NCBI GenBank assembly: GCA_947427285.1
Contig: CANEHE010000002.1
Coordinates: 104,506-168,505, forward strand
Origin: an uncultured Porphyromonadaceae bacterium
GTDB taxonomy: Bacteria; Bacteroidota; Bacteroidia; Bacteroidales; Muribaculaceae
Direction: 5' to 3'
Length of the DNA: 64,000 bases
Positions 47,618-58,457 of the stretch are shown here, one piece after another; positions within the stretch are counted from its first letter, which is position 1; every line of letters starts with the position of its first letter. The notes under the pieces were generated by a model. It was not told the DNA's origin. It saw nothing but the letters and a program-made list of their open reading frames with translations, and searched no databases. Made by a program: the position numbers and the translations under genes.

Positions 47618-49279
47618 TTATTTTTTATTGATAATTGCATCCCGTCTGTCTCGGGCAGCACGGGCGATGGAGAAAGCTTCCAGATATTTTGTTATGAAAA
47701 ATTTCCAGTCAGCCGCTTTAGCTGTTTCAGCAGCTGCCTCACGCATAGACATACTTTGCTGAGGAGACATAGTGGCATATTTCTCAATTATCTGGGCCAG
47801 AAGAGTTACATTCTGGGAATAGTTGCTGTCTGTACGTGAAATCACTTCTACCCCTGATATACTGGGAGAATCTCCAAACCGGGAAAGAACCCATTGACCG
47901 AAGCCTGCCTTGTCGCTACTTACTGTCGGAATACCAAAAGCAATGCTTTCCAAAGGCGTGTATCCCCATGGTTCATAGTAGGAAGGGAAGACGGTAAGAT
48001 CAATTGCAGGTAAAAGATCGTAATAGGAAATATTGACAATCCCGTCGTGGCCGTCAAGATAGCAGGGAATAAATATGACCTTTACTTTGGTATCTTTCTC
48101 TGCGGTCTCCATGTTGCGGATACGCGACATTATAGGATCGGAATCCTCATTGTTAAGTCTGTGAGTGATCCATGAGGGTGACGGTATTATGTGGCCATTG
48201 TCTTCAAGATCTGTCAATAATGCTCCGGAGGGTTCCTTCACCCATGACGGCACCATCACAAATGCGAGAATATTTTTCTGCATGCTTCCTTTGCGGAGAA
48301 AATCTATCGCATCCAGAAAAAGATCAATCCCCTTGTTGCGGAATTCATTACGTCCGGAAGTAGCCACGATAAAAGTGTCATCAGACCATTTCTTGCCGGT
48401 CAATGCGTTTGCGATTTTCAACATACGCTCTCTTCCGCTGCGACGTAATGCCAGATATTTGTCGGTTTGGGGGACAAAATTGGGTTCAAATCCATTCGGA
48501 GTCACAATATCCGGCTGACGACCGAGCAACTGTCTGCATTCTTTAGCCGTGACGTCGCTTACGGTAGTGAAACAATCGGCTTGTATGGCAGCCGCTTTTT
48601 CAAGAGAATGTTTCGACACCATGTTTAGCTCACGAGCCATCTGATCTCCGTTATATGCGGTAAAGTAATCGTAAAGAGGTTTGCCGTTTCCACAGATACT
48701 ACGGCCGATAGAGGTGGCATGAGTAGTAAAAACAGTTGCGATTTCCGGTGCATGTTTTTTTGTATACAACAGACCCATTCCCGTTGTCCATTCGTCAAAG
48801 TGAGCCGTCACATCTTCAGGATCTATTTTAAGATATCTGGCGAGCCCCTGAATTGTTATCGCGGCTGCCAATGCAAATGCACAGGATTCACGATAGTCTC
48901 CGTATGCATGAAGAGAATCAACTCTGAAATCCTCCCACATCTGTCCGAATATGCGATCAAGCTCAGGAAACATACATTGGAATTTCACCAATACTACAAT
49001 GGGCGAACCGGGAATATCCCAACGGCCTACCCGTATTCCTATTCCAAATGGAAGTTTGAGTCGGGTTGCGGCGTATCTGATCAGAGATTTACGTTCCCTG
49101 AAATATGGTGAAGGATTTTCATCATCCCAGATATCCGGGCCTATGAATATAAGACGATCTCCCAACACCTTGCCTAATTCCTTAGCTTTGGTAGAGAGAA
49201 CTGTATAGATTCCTCCTACTTTGTTGCATACTTCCCAAGAAGTTTCGAAAAGCATGCCTCTGTCTGCTTTTTTTACCAT
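47618..49279 (-). CDS. Glycogen synthase (GT3-like)
   Basis: 553 residues. The N-terminus LFETSWEVCNKVGGIYTVLS is the eukaryote-like GT3 glycogen synthase signature (donor-sugar loop KVGGIYTV). Later motifs: HFDEWTTGMGLLY, FTTHATSIGRSICG, IVTPNGFEPNFVP, VIFIPCYLDGHDGI and VFPSYYEPWGYTPLESIAFG with the catalytic E-x7-E. It elongates alpha-1,4-glucan from UDP- or ADP-glucose. Head of the glycogen operon; a leader of about 180 bases separates promoter and ATG. Confidence 0.92.
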   Translation of the reverse strand: MVKKADRGMLFETSWEVCNKVGGIYTVLSTKAKELGKVLGDRLIFIGPDIWDDENPSPYFRERKSLIRYAATRLKLPFGIGIRVGRWDIPGSPIVVLVKFQCMFPELDRIFGQMWEDFRVDSLHAYGDYRESCAFALAAAITIQGLARYLKIDPEDVTAHFDEWTTGMGLLYTKKHAPEIATVFTTHATSIGRSICGNGKPLYDYFTAYNGDQMARELNMVSKHSLEKAAAIQADCFTTVSDVTAKECRQLLGRQPDIVTPNGFEPNFVPQTDKYLALRRSGRERMLKIANALTGKKWSDDTFIVATSGRNEFRNKGIDLFLDAIDFLRKGSMQKNILAFVMVPSWVKEPSGALLTDLEDNGHIIPSPSWITHRLNNEDSDPIMSRIRNMETAEKDTKVKVIFIPCYLDGHDGIVNISYYDLLPAIDLTVFPSYYEPWGYTPLESIAFGIPTVSSDKAGFGQWVLSRFGDSPSISGVEVISRTDSNYSQNVTLLAQIIEKYATMSPQQSMSMREAAAETAKAADWKFFITKYLEAFSIARAARDRRDAIINKK

Positions 49280-49468
49280 TCCAAAATATTTTCAGGCGGC
49301 TTTGAATCTACATTGATACCGCCGGAGATGCTCCCTAAATCAGAAGGAGCATTACCTATAGAAACTAACATAATATGCACGGGTAAGGTTCTTTTTTTAG
49401 AGACCAATATCCGCTACATCAAATATCCGGATTCCAAAAAATTATCCGATTTTATTCCAATAATATTG

Positions 49469-49500
49469 CAAAGTTACGAAATAATTCGGTTGTTTCCAAA
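49469..49500 (-). promoter_or_regulatory. Promoter of the glycogen synthase-phosphorylase operon
   Basis: Minus strand TTTG (49500-49497), 20 bases, TAACTTTG (49476-49469): perfect consensus. Transcript start expected near 49462. Confidence 0.8.
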
Positions 49501-49549
49501 TCCGGACTGCACAGAGCTACAGACCTACAGAGCGATGTGTCTTATAATA

Positions 49550-49592
49550 AGAGGCTGTTTAAAAATCAATGTTGAATTTTTAAACAGCCTCT
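49550..49592 (-). terminator. Terminator of the rsmG/metallo-hydrolase pair
   Basis: A perfect 17-bp stem (AGAGGCTGTTTAAAAAT, 49550-49566, with 49576-49592) and a 9-base loop, 16 bases after the stop at 49608. Confidence 0.75.
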
Positions 49593-49607
49593 AAAATTCG
49601 GTCAGAC

Positions 49608-50261
49608 CTACCCAAGAGTAAGAAAAGGATTGGAAGTTTTTTCCCGAGATATAGTCGTTGACGGGCCATGACCTGGATAGACTGTGGTATTATCTGGCAG
49701 TGTCATCAGCTTTTCTTTTATACCGCGGATCAACTGTGAATGACTCCCTCCCAGAAGATCCGTACGACCTACACTGCCCGCAAAAAGCACATCACCGGCA
49801 TATAAGACACCATCTTCCCGATTGTAAAGAACAATACTTCCAGGAGAATGTCCGGGGACATGCATCACTTCAAGTTTCCCCCTGCCGATTGCTATTGTGT
49901 CTCCCTCTTTAAGCAATTTTTCAACTTCACATACATTTACACGTTCCTTTATTCCAAACATTTCCGCTTGTTGACGTATACGGTCCATTAGAGGAAGATC
50001 GGCCTGATGCGCCTCAAGAGGTACAGAATATGTGCGGCTGACGAAAATGTCGCCAACAGCGTGATCTATATGTAGATGAGTATTGATCAGATGAATGACC
50101 TTTAGATTTTCTCTGGCAATAAACCCACGCATTGCGTTTTCCTCTTCGATGCCCATCATACCAGGGTCTATTATGGCACATTCAAGAGTTTCCGGGTCAT
50201 AGACCACATAAGTATTTATTCCGAACAGAGAGAATTCAAATCGTGCGGTTTTAAGGATCAT
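49608..50261 (-). CDS. Metallo-beta-lactamase-fold hydrolase (glyoxalase II-like)
   Basis: 217 residues from ATG 50261. The zinc motif is in LINTHLHIDHAVGD (HxHxDH), with further ligands in HVPGHSPGSIVLY and YPGHGPST. Resembles hydroxyacylglutathione hydrolase-like proteins that cleave thioesters, but Bacteroidales usually lack glutathione, so the substrate is open. Lies 15 bases after rsmG in the same unit. Confidence 0.88.
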   Translation of the reverse strand: MILKTARFEFSLFGINTYVVYDPETLECAIIDPGMMGIEEENAMRGFIARENLKVIHLINTHLHIDHAVGDIFVSRTYSVPLEAHQADLPLMDRIRQQAEMFGIKERVNVCEVEKLLKEGDTIAIGRGKLEVMHVPGHSPGSIVLYNREDGVLYAGDVLFAGSVGRTDLLGGSHSQLIRGIKEKLMTLPDNTTVYPGHGPSTTISREKTSNPFLTLG

Positions 50262-50276
50262 GATCAAAAATATTGT

Positions 50277-50900
50277 TCAGATTGATGTATACACAAGTTT
50301 TTTTGTCTTAAAGAAAGGTTCGTCAAAGTAATTGTCCAGATTTATGGTTTCGGTTTGTCTGGCGATAGATTGCAGTTCATTGCCAAGTTCCCCTCCCTTC
50401 AAAGAAATGAGTCCATTGGGAATGGCATTGCGTTGTATTGGGGATATATTTTTTCTAATGCATCTGACGAGATCTGGCTGTGGCATGACAGCCCGGCTTA
50501 CCACAAAGTCGAATTTTTCATGACATTCGCCGATGTCGCCATGTTGGAAAGATACATTTTCGATTCCAATGGCTTTTGCAATCTCTTCAGCTACATGTAT
50601 TTTCTTCCCTATACGATCCACCAGATGAAAATATACTTCGGGAAACAGAACCGCAAGCGGTATGCCGGGGAAACCTCCTCCAGTTCCCAGGTCCAATATA
50701 CGGCTTCCTTCGGAAAAATGTATAAATCTGGCAATAGACAGAGAGTGCAGTATATGCCGTTCTTCCAGATTGCAGATGTCTTTTCTGGAAACTACATTTA
50801 TCTTGTCATTCCATTCGGGATAAAGGCATATCAAAGCCTGGATACGCTCTTTCTGAACCGTTGTCAGATTTGGAAAGTATTTCTCGATTTTATCAATCAT
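50277..50900 (-). CDS. rsmG: 16S rRNA (guanine-527-N7)-methyltransferase
   Basis: 207 residues, usual length. SAM-binding motif ILDLGTGGGFPGIPLA, then VDRIGKKIHVAEEIAKA and VSRAVMPQPDL, and the start YPEWNDKINVVSRKDICNLEE with the conserved N-x-N/SR-KD pattern. Methylates G527 of 16S rRNA near the decoding site. Divergent from the DUF3127 gene. Confidence 0.95.
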   Translation of the reverse strand: MIDKIEKYFPNLTTVQKERIQALICLYPEWNDKINVVSRKDICNLEERHILHSLSIARFIHFSEGSRILDLGTGGGFPGIPLAVLFPEVYFHLVDRIGKKIHVAEEIAKAIGIENVSFQHGDIGECHEKFDFVVSRAVMPQPDLVRCIRKNISPIQRNAIPNGLISLKGGELGNELQSIARQTETINLDNYFDEPFFKTKKLVYTSI

Positions 50901-50904
50901 GATG

Positions 50905-50935
50905 CGAAATTAGCAATATTTTTCCGGTAGTCAAA
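50905..50935 (-). promoter_or_regulatory. Possible promoter of rsmG
   Basis: Minus strand TTTG (50935-50932), 19 bases, TAATTTCG (50912-50905), one mismatch to the -7 consensus. The predicted transcript start falls within one or two bases of the ATG at 50900, which would give an essentially leaderless message. Confidence 0.4.
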
Positions 50936-50937
50936 AT

Positions 50938-50968
50938 TTTGCGGGACGGTAAAAAAGAGCTACCTTTG
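50938..50968 (+). promoter_or_regulatory. Promoter of the DUF3127 gene
   Basis: TTTG (50938-50941), 19 bases, TACCTTTG (50961-50968): a full match. The -33 element abuts that of the opposite rsmG promoter in the palindrome CAAAATTTTG. Confidence 0.8.
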
Positions 50969-50998
50969 TAGTTCAAACAAGAAACAAAGAAAAAGACA

Positions 50999-51373
50999 AT
51001 GGAAATAGAAGGAAAAATCATTAGAGACCTTCCACTGCAGGAGGGTGTGTCACGCGCCGGTAATCCTTGGAAGAAAAAGGAATGGGTGCTGGAGACATTT
51101 GGTCAGTATCCCAAACAGGTATGCTTTCATTTCTTTGGAGACCGTGTTGATGCAAATCCTCTTCAGTTAGGACAGTCCTATGTCATTTCCTACGATATAG
51201 AGAGCCGCGAGTTCAATGGTCGTTGGTATACCGACATCCGTGCATACGCCTCTCGTCCGTTGGATCAAGGTGCACAGCCACAGACCGAGTTCACTCAATC
51301 CCAGCCCCAGACTTTTGCCCAACAACCCGGTATCGTATCGGGGGCTGACAGTTCCGACGATCTCCCGTTCTGA
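50999..51373 (+). CDS. DUF3127 protein with SSB-like acidic tail
   Basis: 124 residues. Residues 1-88 are a compact beta-rich DUF3127 domain (GKIIRDLPLQEGVSRAGNPW; YDIESREFNGRWYTDIRAY) resembling an OB fold. A Gln/Pro-rich linker (90-113) leads to the end SGADSSDDLPF, closely similar to the acidic C-terminal tip (DDDIPF) of bacterial single-stranded DNA-binding proteins. The architecture suggests a DNA-metabolism role, such as binding ssDNA and recruiting SSB partners, but this is inference. Well-formed promoter; the Crp/Fnr gene follows after 54 bases. Confidence 0.85.
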   Translation: MEIEGKIIRDLPLQEGVSRAGNPWKKKEWVLETFGQYPKQVCFHFFGDRVDANPLQLGQSYVISYDIESREFNGRWYTDIRAYASRPLDQGAQPQTEFTQSQPQTFAQQPGIVSGADSSDDLPF

Positions 51374-51427
51374 ATAATTGTCCCGGCTGCAGACAAATAG
51401 AAGTTTTCTTATTTATCTCACGTATCA

Positions 51428-52042
51428 ATGACTGTGAAGGGCAAACCTACGCAAACACAGCGTACTGTTCTTAGAGAGTTGATTGCCAGAGAATCGCCCT
51501 ATCCGCTTGATATCAATCTTGCAGATCGTTTCATAGATATGGGTACGATCATCCGTCTGCGGACCGGAGACATACTTACCAAGGCAGGTGACGTGGACCC
51601 GGATTTCTATATACTGATAGAGGGAATAATGCGTTGCTGGCATCTGGAAGGAGACGGCCTGATGGAGCGCACCTCATATTTTGGACTTCCGGGAACCGTG
51701 AGCATCTCTTATCATTCCTATCTGTTGGGATTGCCTTCTCCTAACAGCTACGAAACGTGTTGCCCTTCTACTGTGATGAGGGTGAGAAAAGCTGACTATT
51801 CCAGACTGATTGACGAATCGCCGGAATTTGCACGGTGGTGTCTTGGTAATGTCCAGTTCCAATTGTATTTTTTTGAAAAGAAAGGGCGTATAATACAGGG
51901 GTCCGCACGGGAAAGATATGAGTCGATAGTGAGAAACCGTCCAGAGATTGTAAGGAGAGTACCATTGAAAATAATTGCATCATACCTTGGCATAACACCC
52001 CAATATCTCTCAAAATTAAGACGAACGGTGTGTCTCAGCTAA
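51428..52042 (+). CDS. Crp/Fnr-family transcriptional regulator
   Basis: 204 residues. Residues 35-115 form the cyclic-nucleotide-binding-like jelly roll (LRTGDILTKAGDVDPDFYIL; IEGIMRCW), and the C-terminus a helix-turn-helix (PLKIIASYLGITPQYLSKLR). The Arg/Glu pair that binds cAMP in Crp and the Cys cluster of Fnr are not seen, so it probably senses something else or nothing. Targets unknown. Immediately followed by a large hairpin terminator. Confidence 0.88.
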   Translation: MTVKGKPTQTQRTVLRELIARESPYPLDINLADRFIDMGTIIRLRTGDILTKAGDVDPDFYILIEGIMRCWHLEGDGLMERTSYFGLPGTVSISYHSYLLGLPSPNSYETCCPSTVMRVRKADYSRLIDESPEFARWCLGNVQFQLYFFEKKGRIIQGSARERYESIVRNRPEIVRRVPLKIIASYLGITPQYLSKLRRTVCLS

Positions 52043-52052
52043 ATTTAGGATA

Positions 52053-52110
52053 TGTTATAATACACAATGGAAGCGACTTTTTTCAGTCGCTTCCATTGTG
52101 TATTATAACA
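52053..52110. terminator. 26-bp perfect hairpin between the Crp/Fnr gene and thiH
   Basis: 52053-52078 and 52085-52110 are perfectly complementary over 26 bases, with a 6-base loop TTTTTC. It begins 10 bases after the Crp/Fnr stop and ends at the base before the thiH stop codon, so it can serve both convergent units. Confidence 0.8.
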
Positions 52111-55061
<2,951 letters not shown>

Positions 55062-55070
55062 TTATGGGAT

Positions 55071-55844
55071 TCAAGATAAGAAAGATGTCAGAGGGGAGGA
55101 GGCTTGCGCAGATGTGCTGACCGCACCGAGTCCCGCGAGAAATGCCTCACGACCTGCTATTGTGGCCTGACTGAAAGCCCGCGCCATCCTGACAGGATCA
55201 TCCGCTATAGCAATTGCCGTATTGACAAGCACAGCGTCGGCTCCCAATTCCATTGCGTCTGCCGCATGGGAAGGTGCTCCAAGACCTGCATCAATTACAA
55301 CCGGCACACGACTCTGTTCTATAATTATTTCCAGTAGATCTCGTGCTACGAGACCCTTGTTAGTGCCTATCGGGGCTGCAAGAGGCATCACAGCAGCAGA
55401 ACCGACTTCTTCAAGCCTCTTGCAGAGCACAGGATCTGGCTGAACGTATGGCAACACTGTAAATCCAAGACGCGCAAGCTCTTCCGTTGCTTTTAGTGTT
55501 TCTATCGGATCTGGCATGAGGTATTTGGGATCAGGATGGATCTCAAGTTTGATAAAATCCGTATGGAAAACTTCCCGGCTCATCTGTGCGGCAAGCACAG
55601 CTTCCTGAGCATCGCGCACGCCTGAGGTATTAGGTAGAAACTGGACGTTGTCGCGGTTGATGTGTGTGAGCATGTCATCTGTCGCTTCATTAAGCATATT
55701 GATGCGCTTCATCGCCACTGTCACCATCTGTGAACCTGAAGCTATGACAGCTTTCTGCATGATCTGAGGAGAGGGAAATTTTCCTGTCCCTACGAAAAGA
55801 CGCGATGTAAATTGACGCGCACCTATTGTGAGAATATCATTCAT
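55071..55844 (-). CDS. thiG: Thiazole synthase
   Basis: 257 residues. Forms thiazole phosphate from 1-deoxy-D-xylulose 5-phosphate, dehydroglycine and the ThiS thiocarboxylate. The Schiff-base Lys is K99 ([18 protein letters not shown]); [20 protein letters not shown] (split by eye) forms the phosphate site. In solved ThiG-ThiS complexes the ThiS tail enters this active site; here ThiS is attached to ThiD. Gap of 94 bases after thiE. Confidence 0.97.
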   Translation of the reverse strand: MNDILTIGARQFTSRLFVGTGKFPSPQIMQKAVIASGSQMVTVAMKRINMLNEATDDMLTHINRDNVQFLPNTSGVRDAQEAVLAAQMSREVFHTDFIKLEIHPDPKYLMPDPIETLKATEELARLGFTVLPYVQPDPVLCKRLEEVGSAAVMPLAAPIGTNKGLVARDLLEIIIEQSRVPVVIDAGLGAPSHAADAMELGADAVLVNTAIAIADDPVRMARAFSQATIAGREAFLAGLGAVSTSAQASSPLTSFLS

Positions 55845-55938
55845 GATTGTGGTTATGCATAATAGGGGAGAGGTCTATTGATAGGTTTGATTATGTTGTA
55901 AAAGTTTTACGGTTTCGCATTTGTCCGATCCGACCGGG

Positions 55939-56586
55939 TCAATCCAATGAATCAGATGCTTCAGGCGCAAAAGGGGTTAGTCTTTCCAGAAACAACCGGG
56001 TTGCCGCAGTCATATCGTCGGCAAAGGCGATTGCCCCGCTGACAGCCAATCCGTTGACACCTGATTTCATTATGGTATCCACATCTTCTGGAAGAATACC
56101 TCCTACAGCCACACGTGCAATTTCAATATGTTCCTTTTCCATACCGGCACAAAGATCTGAAATGCCGTCGATACCCAGCATAGGAGAAAGATTCTGTTTC
56201 GTTTCAGTGAAACGGAATGGACCCATGCCAAGGTAGTCTATATCCAGTCCACGCACCGCGATAATGTCATCGAAAGTATTGACAGTGACACCGATAATTG
56301 CAGCCGGTCCAAGTTCAATACGTGCTTTGGAAGGAAGCATGTCTGATTTCCCGAGGTGTACTCCGCTGACGGCCAATTCTTTTGCCAACTCCACCCGATC
56401 GTTGAGCACAATCAAGGCGTCTTTTTCAGCACAGAGAGGTTTGATCTGTTCTACGGTCTCTCTAATTTCATCGTCGGATGCCTCTTTCATTCTAACCTGA
56501 ATCCATTTGCATCCCCCCTCAAGAACAGCTTTGACTTGTTCCGTTACGGGACGAGGACTTCGGGTATTGGTTATATACTGCAGCAT
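55939..56586 (-). CDS. thiE: Thiamine-phosphate synthase
   Basis: 215 residues, TIM-barrel that joins HMP-PP and thiazole phosphate. Catalytic motifs are complete: WIQVRMKEAS, VLNDRVELA, GVHLGKSDM, GPFRFTETK and AVGGI. The start overlaps the end of the second ThiE-like gene by 16 bases. Confidence 0.95.
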   Translation of the reverse strand: MLQYITNTRSPRPVTEQVKAVLEGGCKWIQVRMKEASDDEIRETVEQIKPLCAEKDALIVLNDRVELAKELAVSGVHLGKSDMLPSKARIELGPAAIIGVTVNTFDDIIAVRGLDIDYLGMGPFRFTETKQNLSPMLGIDGISDLCAGMEKEHIEIARVAVGGILPEDVDTIMKSGVNGLAVSGAIAFADDMTAATRLFLERLTPFAPEASDSLD

Positions 56587-57167
56587 AAATTTTTATATTT
56601 CTGAATCTCTTTTATAATTTCATTTTTTCGTTCCGGCTGCCTCCACACATATCCCAACATTGCAGCTCCGGCAAAGCCGGCTTGATATAGTATGGGAAAC
56701 AGTGAGGGGATAATCCCTCCTAAGCCTATAACAGTCTGTGTCCCGAATTTCCCTTTCAACTCCTTAAGATTGAATTTAGCCTTGTAACCAGATTTAGAAA
56801 TGGAATCGAATACGGGCGAGAGAGTAAAATATTCAAACTGAGAGGCGGCATTATAGATTTCATCAAGACTATGACATGATTTTGTAAGACTTCTGGCATT
56901 GACAGGTAGATCAGGGCATCTGGAATTGAGATGTGCGCCAGCAAGATTATATTCATTAAGTAGCGCGAAGTGACTGTGTAGTCGCAGATGTCCATGAATT
57001 GACTCCGGGATGGAATCGATAAGGCATTTCATTTCTTTCAGCGAGAAACCTGGCTTGCGGAGATGAACAAAATCAACAGCTCCCGATTCAATAAGTTCCA
57101 CTATCAGAGAAGATTCCGAGGATATTTTGTCCGGAGACGTAATTACAATGGTAATAAAAGAAGTCAT
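56571..57167 (-). CDS. ThiE/TenI-like protein
   Basis: 198 residues, same fold as ThiE but divergent. VDFVHLRKPGFSLKEM and GLGGI are kept, while the ThiE segment GVHLG-x-D-D/M is GAHLNSRCPDL and the VxNDR segment reads LRLHSHFAL. This pattern resembles TenI-type proteins, which in Bacillus act as thiazole tautomerases rather than TMP synthases, so a helper role for ThiG is plausible; a second TMP synthase cannot be excluded. The ATG overlaps the fused thiD-thiS stop in ATGA, and the Shine-Dalgarno-like GGAGGA is formed by the Gly-Gly codons of ThiS. Confidence 0.82.
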   Translation of the reverse strand: MTSFITIVITSPDKISSESSLIVELIESGAVDFVHLRKPGFSLKEMKCLIDSIPESIHGHLRLHSHFALLNEYNLAGAHLNSRCPDLPVNARSLTKSCHSLDEIYNAASQFEYFTLSPVFDSISKSGYKAKFNLKELKGKFGTQTVIGLGGIIPSLFPILYQAGFAGAAMLGYVWRQPERKNEIIKEIQKYKNLCCSI

Positions 57168-58180
57168 CCTCCGAAAGTGGCAGATATTACCGTCAACTCG
57201 TCTCCTTCATTCAGGAAAGTTTTTCCCCATTCCTGAGCTTTGCATAACCTATTGTTAACTGCCACGGCAGTGCCTTGTCGGGAAATTTTTCTAAGTTCAA
57301 GTGCGTCTGCAACACTTAGGGACTTTTTAGGAGAATGAACGGGCAGCCCGTTGATGATTATATTCATTGATGTATTGTTTATATATATGTTAGGAAGCAG
57401 ATACAAAGGTCCATAACCAATTCCGAAACGATATGATGCTCCTACGGCGATTGATCGCGTGATAAATTCTTTTGCTCTTGCCACTGCGTATGTCAATGAA
57501 AAACCTTTTGCAAGCAGAGAAGTTATTGCAGAGGATAATACACAACCTGTGCCGTGGGTGTTTGACGATTCGATTCTGTTACCTTCCAATACGATAATAT
57601 TATCTCTGGTGATTAGGATGTCATTGACTTTGTCGTTGCCTGAATGACCACCCTTAAGTAAAACCGCGTGTGTGTTGAGTCTGGCAGGCAAATCATTCAA
57701 AGGCGGGAGTGTCCCTCCACATAGATATGTTGCCTCAGGAATATTGGGTGTGACAAGCGTCGCCAATGGGAAAAGAGCATTCAGCATCTCCTCCGCACAT
57801 TGCCCTAAAGGCTCACACAGAGGCGTTCCGGAGGAAGAGATCAGAACAGGATCTACCACAAGCCGATTTACACCTATACGATCGATTGCATTGGCTGTAT
57901 GTCTTATTGTTTCGGGAGTAGGAAGCATCCCTGTCTTTACAGCCAATGGAGGTTCATCTATAAAGGATTGTTCTATCTGAGAGACTACAATTTCGGCAGG
58001 AATATCGAATTTATTTTTTACTCCTGCAGAGCATTGAGCTGTGACAGAAGTGACAGCTGTCATACAATACACTCCCATCAGCTGGGCTGTTTTGATGTCA
58101 GCCTGAATCCCAGCTCCAGACGAGCTGTCGGAGCCGGCAATAGAAAGTATAGTTGTGTATCGGTCTTGAAGATTTTCCAT
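57164..58180 (-). CDS. thiD: ThiD-ThiS fusion: HMP(-P) kinase with C-terminal sulfur carrier
   Basis: 338 residues from ATG 58180. Residues 8-262 are ThiD, which phosphorylates HMP and HMP-P: SIAGSDSSSGAGIQADIK, VVDPVLISSSG, VTPNIPEA, LLKGGH and the catalytic C213 in THGTGC. After a 9-residue linker a complete ThiS follows (M272-G338): MNIIINGLPV, AVAVNNRL and the end TVISATFGG, with the Gly-Gly that is thiocarboxylated. There is no stop or frameshift between them. A longer frame to 58282 is rejected: its ATG lies within the TPP riboswitch. First gene of the thi operon. Confidence 0.9.
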   Translation of the reverse strand: MENLQDRYTTILSIAGSDSSSGAGIQADIKTAQLMGVYCMTAVTSVTAQCSAGVKNKFDIPAEIVVSQIEQSFIDEPPLAVKTGMLPTPETIRHTANAIDRIGVNRLVVDPVLISSSGTPLCEPLGQCAEEMLNALFPLATLVTPNIPEATYLCGGTLPPLNDLPARLNTHAVLLKGGHSGNDKVNDILITRDNIIVLEGNRIESSNTHGTGCVLSSAITSLLAKGFSLTYAVARAKEFITRSIAVGASYRFGIGYGPLYLLPNIYINNTSMNIIINGLPVHSPKKSLSVADALELRKISRQGTAVAVNNRLCKAQEWGKTFLNEGDELTVISATFGG

Positions 58181-58257
58181 GCGCGGTATTGCGTGATGAT
58201 AATTATCAGATGGCTTACCGGTCTGTGCATGAGATGCCTGCGTAAGGCTTGAAAATA

Positions 58258-58367
58258 GAAAACTTACTCCCTGTATCGGCATTGTCCGTCTCAGGTACTA
58301 AGGGTATGATCTCAGCCTTGCGTCTGCTTTCTCAAAAGAAAAGCGGGGCACCCCTGATAATGTTTTC
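58258..58367 (-). ncRNA. TPP riboswitch (THI element)
   Basis: Read on the minus strand, the leader has the thi-box sequence blocks in order: AGGGGTGCCCC, a variable arm with CTTTTCTTTTGAGAAAG, GGCTGAGATCATACCC, TAGTACCTGA, and GGACAATGCCGATACAGGGA. The ends GAAAAC (58367-58362) and GTTTTC (58263-58258) can form P1. It binds thiamin pyrophosphate and lowers expression of the operon. It ends 77 bases before the start codon; I see no convincing intrinsic terminator between, so control may be at translation. Confidence 0.93.
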
Positions 58368-58380
58368 CGGTAAATCGGGG

Positions 58381-58412
58381 CAAAGTTAATGGAAAGCTCT
58401 GGAAATTCCAAA
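58381..58412 (-). promoter_or_regulatory. Promoter of the thiamin operon
   Basis: Minus strand TTTG (58412-58409), 20 bases, TAACTTTG (58388-58381): perfect consensus, with a transcript start expected just before the riboswitch. Confidence 0.85.
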
Positions 58413-58457
58413 AAATATATAACCAATCTTTCTGAAATAAGAAATGATGTATGTCAT

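Larger units (their letters stand above)
49280..49607. other. 328-base intergenic region: glycogen operon leader and promoter, terminator of the next gene
   Basis: From left to right this holds the transcribed leader of the glycogen synthase gene (49280 to about 49462), its promoter (49469-49500), then a terminator hairpin (49550-49592) for the metallo-hydrolase gene. The leader can form a small hairpin at 49328-49352 (ATGCTCC with GGAGCAT) and a GGCGG/CCGCC pairing across 49293-49322. No small frame looks genuine. Confidence 0.65.

Noticed and set aside
49550..49592. GAGGCTGTTTAAAAA-type inverted repeat as an insertion-sequence end
   Set aside because: It recalls IS termini, but there is no transposase or second copy nearby, and its place after a stop codon explains it as a terminator.
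58181..58282. 34-residue N-terminal extension of ThiD
   Set aside because: Its ATG and first codons are part of the conserved TPP riboswitch core; ThiD similarity begins after the ATG at 58180.
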